Assembly (NCBI GenBank): GCA_003521145.1
Contig: DOTL01000037.1
Span: 36,123 to 44,301 of the forward strand
Length of the DNA stretch: 8,179 bases
Reading direction: 5' to 3'
From: Streptococcus sp.
Lineage (GTDB): Bacteria > Bacillota > Bacilli > Lactobacillales > Streptococcaceae
Shown here in pieces: positions 7,098 to 8,179 of this stretch. The notes beneath the pieces are model-generated. The model saw nothing but the letters and a program-made list of their open reading frames with translations. It ran no database searches and was not told where the DNA came from. The position numbers and the translations under genes were made by a program. The number at the start of each line of letters is the position of its first letter. Positions within the stretch are counted from its first letter, which is position 1.

Positions 7098-7129
7098 TCT
7101 TCATTTGAGATAGGTGATACAAATGAAGA
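7098..7129 (+). promoter_or_regulatory. Perfect hairpin covering the start codon of the 51-aa gene
   Basis: TCTTCATTTG (7098-7107) and CAAATGAAGA (7120-7129) are exact complements, giving a 10-bp stem with a 12-nt loop. The ATG of the downstream gene (7123-7125) is inside the right arm, and its only RBS-like sequence (TAGGTG, 7111-7116) is in the loop. The left arm begins one base after the upstream stop codon (7095-7097), so a ribosome finishing that gene would melt the stem. There is no U-tract, so it is not a terminator. This arrangement predicts translational coupling. Confidence 0.65.
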
Positions 7130-7278
7130 AATACCTAATCATTTTTTCGACTATTGCGATGATATATTTATATAGCAAAGTACTATTGTCATCAGGAAAT
7201 ATCTATCAACTTTTGTTAGCATCAATAGGATTCTTTTTCTTTTTATTTGGAGTCTATAGGCAGTATAGAAAGAAATAG
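7123..7278 (+). CDS. Small two-helix membrane protein, putative bacteriocin immunity protein (51 aa)
   Basis: The protein starts MKKYLIIFSTIAMIYLY. It has two hydrophobic segments, about residues 4-22 and 27-45, joined by a short polar turn (SSGN), and a basic tail (RQYRKK). That layout is common for immunity proteins of class II bacteriocins, but no diagnostic motif is visible, so the role is inferred from position: third in the blpD unit, 25 nt after the second peptide gene and directly before a terminator. The start codon is buried in the hairpin at 7098-7129, and the RBS is weak (TAGGTG), so expression probably depends on translation of the preceding gene. It has no leader peptide and should stay in the membrane. 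Confidence 0.75.
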   Translation: MKKYLIIFSTIAMIYLYSKVLLSSGNIYQLLLASIGFFFFLFGVYRQYRKK

Positions 7279-7302
7279 TTAAAGCTTTTTCAATAAGACA
7301 TG

Positions 7303-7336
7303 GACTGAATCAAAAATGATATTCAGTCTTTTTTTT
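7303..7336 (+). terminator. Rho-independent terminator of the blpD unit
   Basis: GACTGAAT (7303-7310) and ATTCAGTC (7321-7328) form a perfect 8-bp stem with a 10-nt loop, followed by eight T (7329-7336). It ends the blpD unit just before the next operator. Confidence 0.88.
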
Positions 7337-7341
7337 ACTAC

Positions 7342-7521
7342 TCGGGACATATAGCCACTTTTTGGGACGCTAGCTCTGATAGAGACACTTGAATGCTATA
7401 CTAAAGATGTGATTGAGAGATCACACGACAAAAATTTTAGGAGGTAGTTGCCATGGCAACTCAAACAATTGAAAACTTTAACACCCTTAACCTCGAAACA
7501 CTTGCTAGTGTTGAAGGAGGT
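7342..7521 (+). repeat. Promoter-leader module, copy 2 (pairs with 6591-6770)
   Basis: This is the second copy of the 180-bp block, starting at the same base of the operator (TCGGGAC) and ending at the leader cleavage site of blpU. The differences are one base in the 5' UTR, two in the codons giving Leu-Asn instead of Leu-Asp, and three in the last three leader codons. Confidence 0.92.
7344..7402 (+). promoter_or_regulatory. BlpR-regulated promoter of blpU unit
   Basis: GGGAC repeats start at 7344 and 7364 (20 bp apart) and TATACT lies at 7397-7402. This region is base-for-base the same as the blpD promoter, including the weak -35. The downstream hairpin copy is at 7408-7425. Confidence 0.9.
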
Positions 7522-7696
7522 GGATGTGGTTGGAGAGGCGCAGGTGGAGCGACTGTTCAAGGAGCTATCGGGGGAGCGGTTTGGAGGTAATGTAGTTTTA
7601 CCAGTTGTAGGCTCAGTTCCTGGTTATCTAGCTGGTGGTGTTCTAGGTGGTGCAGGTGGTACTGTTGCCTATGGAGCAACCTGCTGGTGGAGCTAA
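7453..7696 (+). pseudogene. blpU: BlpU, class II bacteriocin precursor, broken by a one-base frameshift in the mature region
   Basis: The leader is almost identical to that of BlpD and ends VEGG. The mature part starts GCGWRGAGGATVQGAIGGA. At about 7575-7583 (GCGGTTTGG) one extra base shifts the frame, so the protein ends VWR at TAA 7588-7590 after 45 residues. The lost part reads on in the next frame as GGNVVLPVVGSVPGYLAGG and finishes GATCWWS at TAA 7694-7696. Restored, the precursor is 80 aa with cysteines at 25 and 77, matching the two-cysteine pattern of BlpD. The truncated product keeps the leader and 22 cargo residues but loses the second cysteine and the GxxxG-rich tail, so it is very unlikely to be an active BlpU. 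AGGAGG lies 8 nt from the ATG. The gene is first in its unit under the promoter at 7344-7402. Confidence 0.9.
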
Positions 7697-7699
7697 TCT

Positions 7700-7786
7700 A
7701 TGGTATATTTTATTATAGGTTTTGTTGTTGCTTTGTTAGGTAATATCTTTTTCAACAAGGTCAATAAAAATAAACATAAAAAATAA
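7700..7786 (+). CDS. 28-aa membrane miniprotein after blpU, putative immunity or accessory peptide
   Basis: The sequence starts MVYFIIGFVVALLGNIFF and ends in a lysine-rich tail (NKVNKNKHKK): one membrane segment (about 2-18) followed by a cytosolic basic end. The ATG is 3 nt after the natural blpU stop, and GGTGGAG (7686-7692), inside the end of blpU, serves as RBS. Translation would therefore be coupled to the blpU reading frame. Because the frameshift makes ribosomes stop at 7590, more than 100 nt earlier, that coupling is now probably weakened. Position suggests immunity to BlpU, but the family is not recognised and the peptide is very short. Confidence 0.6.
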   Translation: MVYFIIGFVVALLGNIFFNKVNKNKHKK

Positions 7787-7896
7787 TCTTTAACATATAC
7801 GGGTATTTTCATAACAATTTTTAATAATTTGTTTATAAGATAGTGTTATTTTCTTTGAACAAATAGTTTATTTTTATGTAGATGGGGAGTTAACTA

Positions 7897-8085
7897 ATGA
7901 TTACAGAACTAACATATAACGACCTTGAAACCATCCAAGGTGGAGTATCTTGTATTATGCCTAGAACAAATAATAAAGCTGGTGGTAGCTACGACCCCTT
8001 TATAGACGGTAGGGTATCGCCACCTAGATATCGAAGTGGCGAAGCCTATCCGATGGTATATCTTCCTATCTGTGTTCTTATGTAG
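7897..8085 (+). CDS. Double-glycine leader peptide with a hydrophilic, proline-containing, two-cysteine cargo (62 aa)
   Basis: A short 16-residue leader (MITELTYNDLETIQGG) has Leu5, Leu10 and Ile13 at -12, -7 and -4 before Gly-Gly, so it should be a C39-transporter substrate. The 46-residue cargo begins VSCIMPRTNNKAGGSYDPF and ends YPMVYLPICVLM, with cysteines at precursor positions 19 and 59. Unlike BlpD and BlpU it lacks a Gly/Ala-rich membrane-spanning stretch. It is rich in Pro, Arg, Gly, Ser and Tyr, with hydrophobic residues concentrated at the C-terminus. GGGGAG (7884-7889) lies 7 nt from the ATG. There is no GGGAC repeat pair upstream, and no terminator separates it from the blpU unit, so it may be read from that promoter or from one I cannot identify. 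It sits where other S. thermophilus blp loci carry further bacteriocin genes. I do not assign a symbol. Confidence 0.78.
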   Translation: MITELTYNDLETIQGGVSCIMPRTNNKAGGSYDPFIDGRVSPPRYRSGEAYPMVYLPICVLM

Positions 8086-8123
8086 GAAGTTGAAATCAAG
8101 GTTCTTATTCGATAATGACTATT

Positions 8124-8155
8124 AAGATCACTTTATCATCTTAAAGTGGTCTTTT
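8124..8155 (+). terminator. Rho-independent terminator after the last peptide gene
   Basis: AAGATCACTTTA (8124-8135) pairs with TAAAGTGGTCTT (8142-8153) over 12 bp with one G-U pair and a 6-nt loop. The T residues closing the stem run on to 8155. It probably terminates the transcript that includes the peptide gene at 7897-8085. Confidence 0.75.
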
Positions 8156-8159
8156 ATAT

Positions 8160-8179
8160 GTACGACGGGCATGTCGTAC
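8160..8179. repeat. Short perfect inverted repeat at the window edge
   Basis: GTACGAC (8160-8166) and GTCGTAC (8173-8179) flank GGGCAT. It directly follows the terminator and is cut by the window end, so it may be the edge of a longer intergenic repeat element. I recall similar GACGGGCATGTCG strings in S. thermophilus intergenic regions but cannot verify this here. Confidence 0.45.

Noticed and set aside
7281..7302. Second terminator or attenuator at the TTAAAGCTTTTT run
   Set aside because: The palindrome is too short to form a stable stem, and the strong terminator at 7303-7336 directly follows.
7448..7696. An 82-aa plus-strand frame overlapping blpU as a separate gene
   Set aside because: Its first half is the leader region read in the wrong frame. 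Only the part after about 7580 is meaningful, as the displaced C-terminus of blpU.
7787..7896. A BlpR operator or clear sigma-A promoter before the 62-aa peptide gene
   Set aside because: No GGGAC pair is present. TTGAAC with a distant GTAGAT and other AT-rich candidates are too poor to call.
1..8179. CRISPR arrays, tRNA, rRNA or complete insertion sequences
   Set aside because: No regularly spaced repeats, cloverleaf-like sequence or transposase reading frame was seen.

Overview
This window is most of a blp (bacteriocin-like peptide) quorum-sensing and class II bacteriocin locus from a low-GC streptococcus, almost certainly Streptococcus thermophilus or its close relative S. salivarius. The main species clues are the exact pheromone precursor (the mature peptide begins SGWMDYINGFLKG), the BlpD-type and BlpU-type bacteriocins, and the BlpR direct-repeat operators.

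Layout. Positions 1-550 hold no intact gene: a partial reading frame, a terminator, and AT-rich sequence with faint gene-remnant-like frames. A BlpR-type promoter (551-609) drives blpA-blpB-blpC on the plus strand: the peptidase/ABC exporter, its membrane-fusion partner and the pheromone precursor. A bidirectional terminator separates blpC from blpR-blpH, which runs on the minus strand and encodes the LytTR response regulator and the sensor kinase. blpR-blpH has its own consensus sigma-A promoter at 6489-6517. Two plus-strand bacteriocin units follow. Each starts with an almost identical block of about 180 bp containing operator, -10 element, 5' UTR hairpin, RBS and leader-coding sequence. Unit 1 is blpD, a second two-cysteine bacteriocin-like peptide and a 51-aa putative immunity protein. 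Unit 2 is blpU (frameshifted) and a 28-aa membrane miniprotein. A further double-glycine peptide gene (7897-8085) with an unusual hydrophilic cargo, a terminator and a short palindrome close the window.

How it should work. BlpC is cleaved and exported by BlpA/BlpB, sensed by BlpH, and BlpH phosphorylates BlpR. BlpR then activates the repeat-containing promoters of blpABC, blpD and blpU. In this sequence the circuit looks broken: blpA carries a one-base frameshift between the peptidase/early transmembrane region and the rest of the transporter, and blpU carries a second one-base frameshift within its mature region. The sensor side (blpH, blpR) and blpC are intact, so the strain could be a responder to pheromone made by others but a poor producer.

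The main system is a known one. The points most worth a second look are a perfect 10-bp hairpin that hides the start codon of the putative immunity gene directly after the bacteriocin stop codon, a Gly-Gln instead of Gly-Gly processing site, the modular promoter-leader duplication, and the odd hydrophilic double-glycine peptide at the end.
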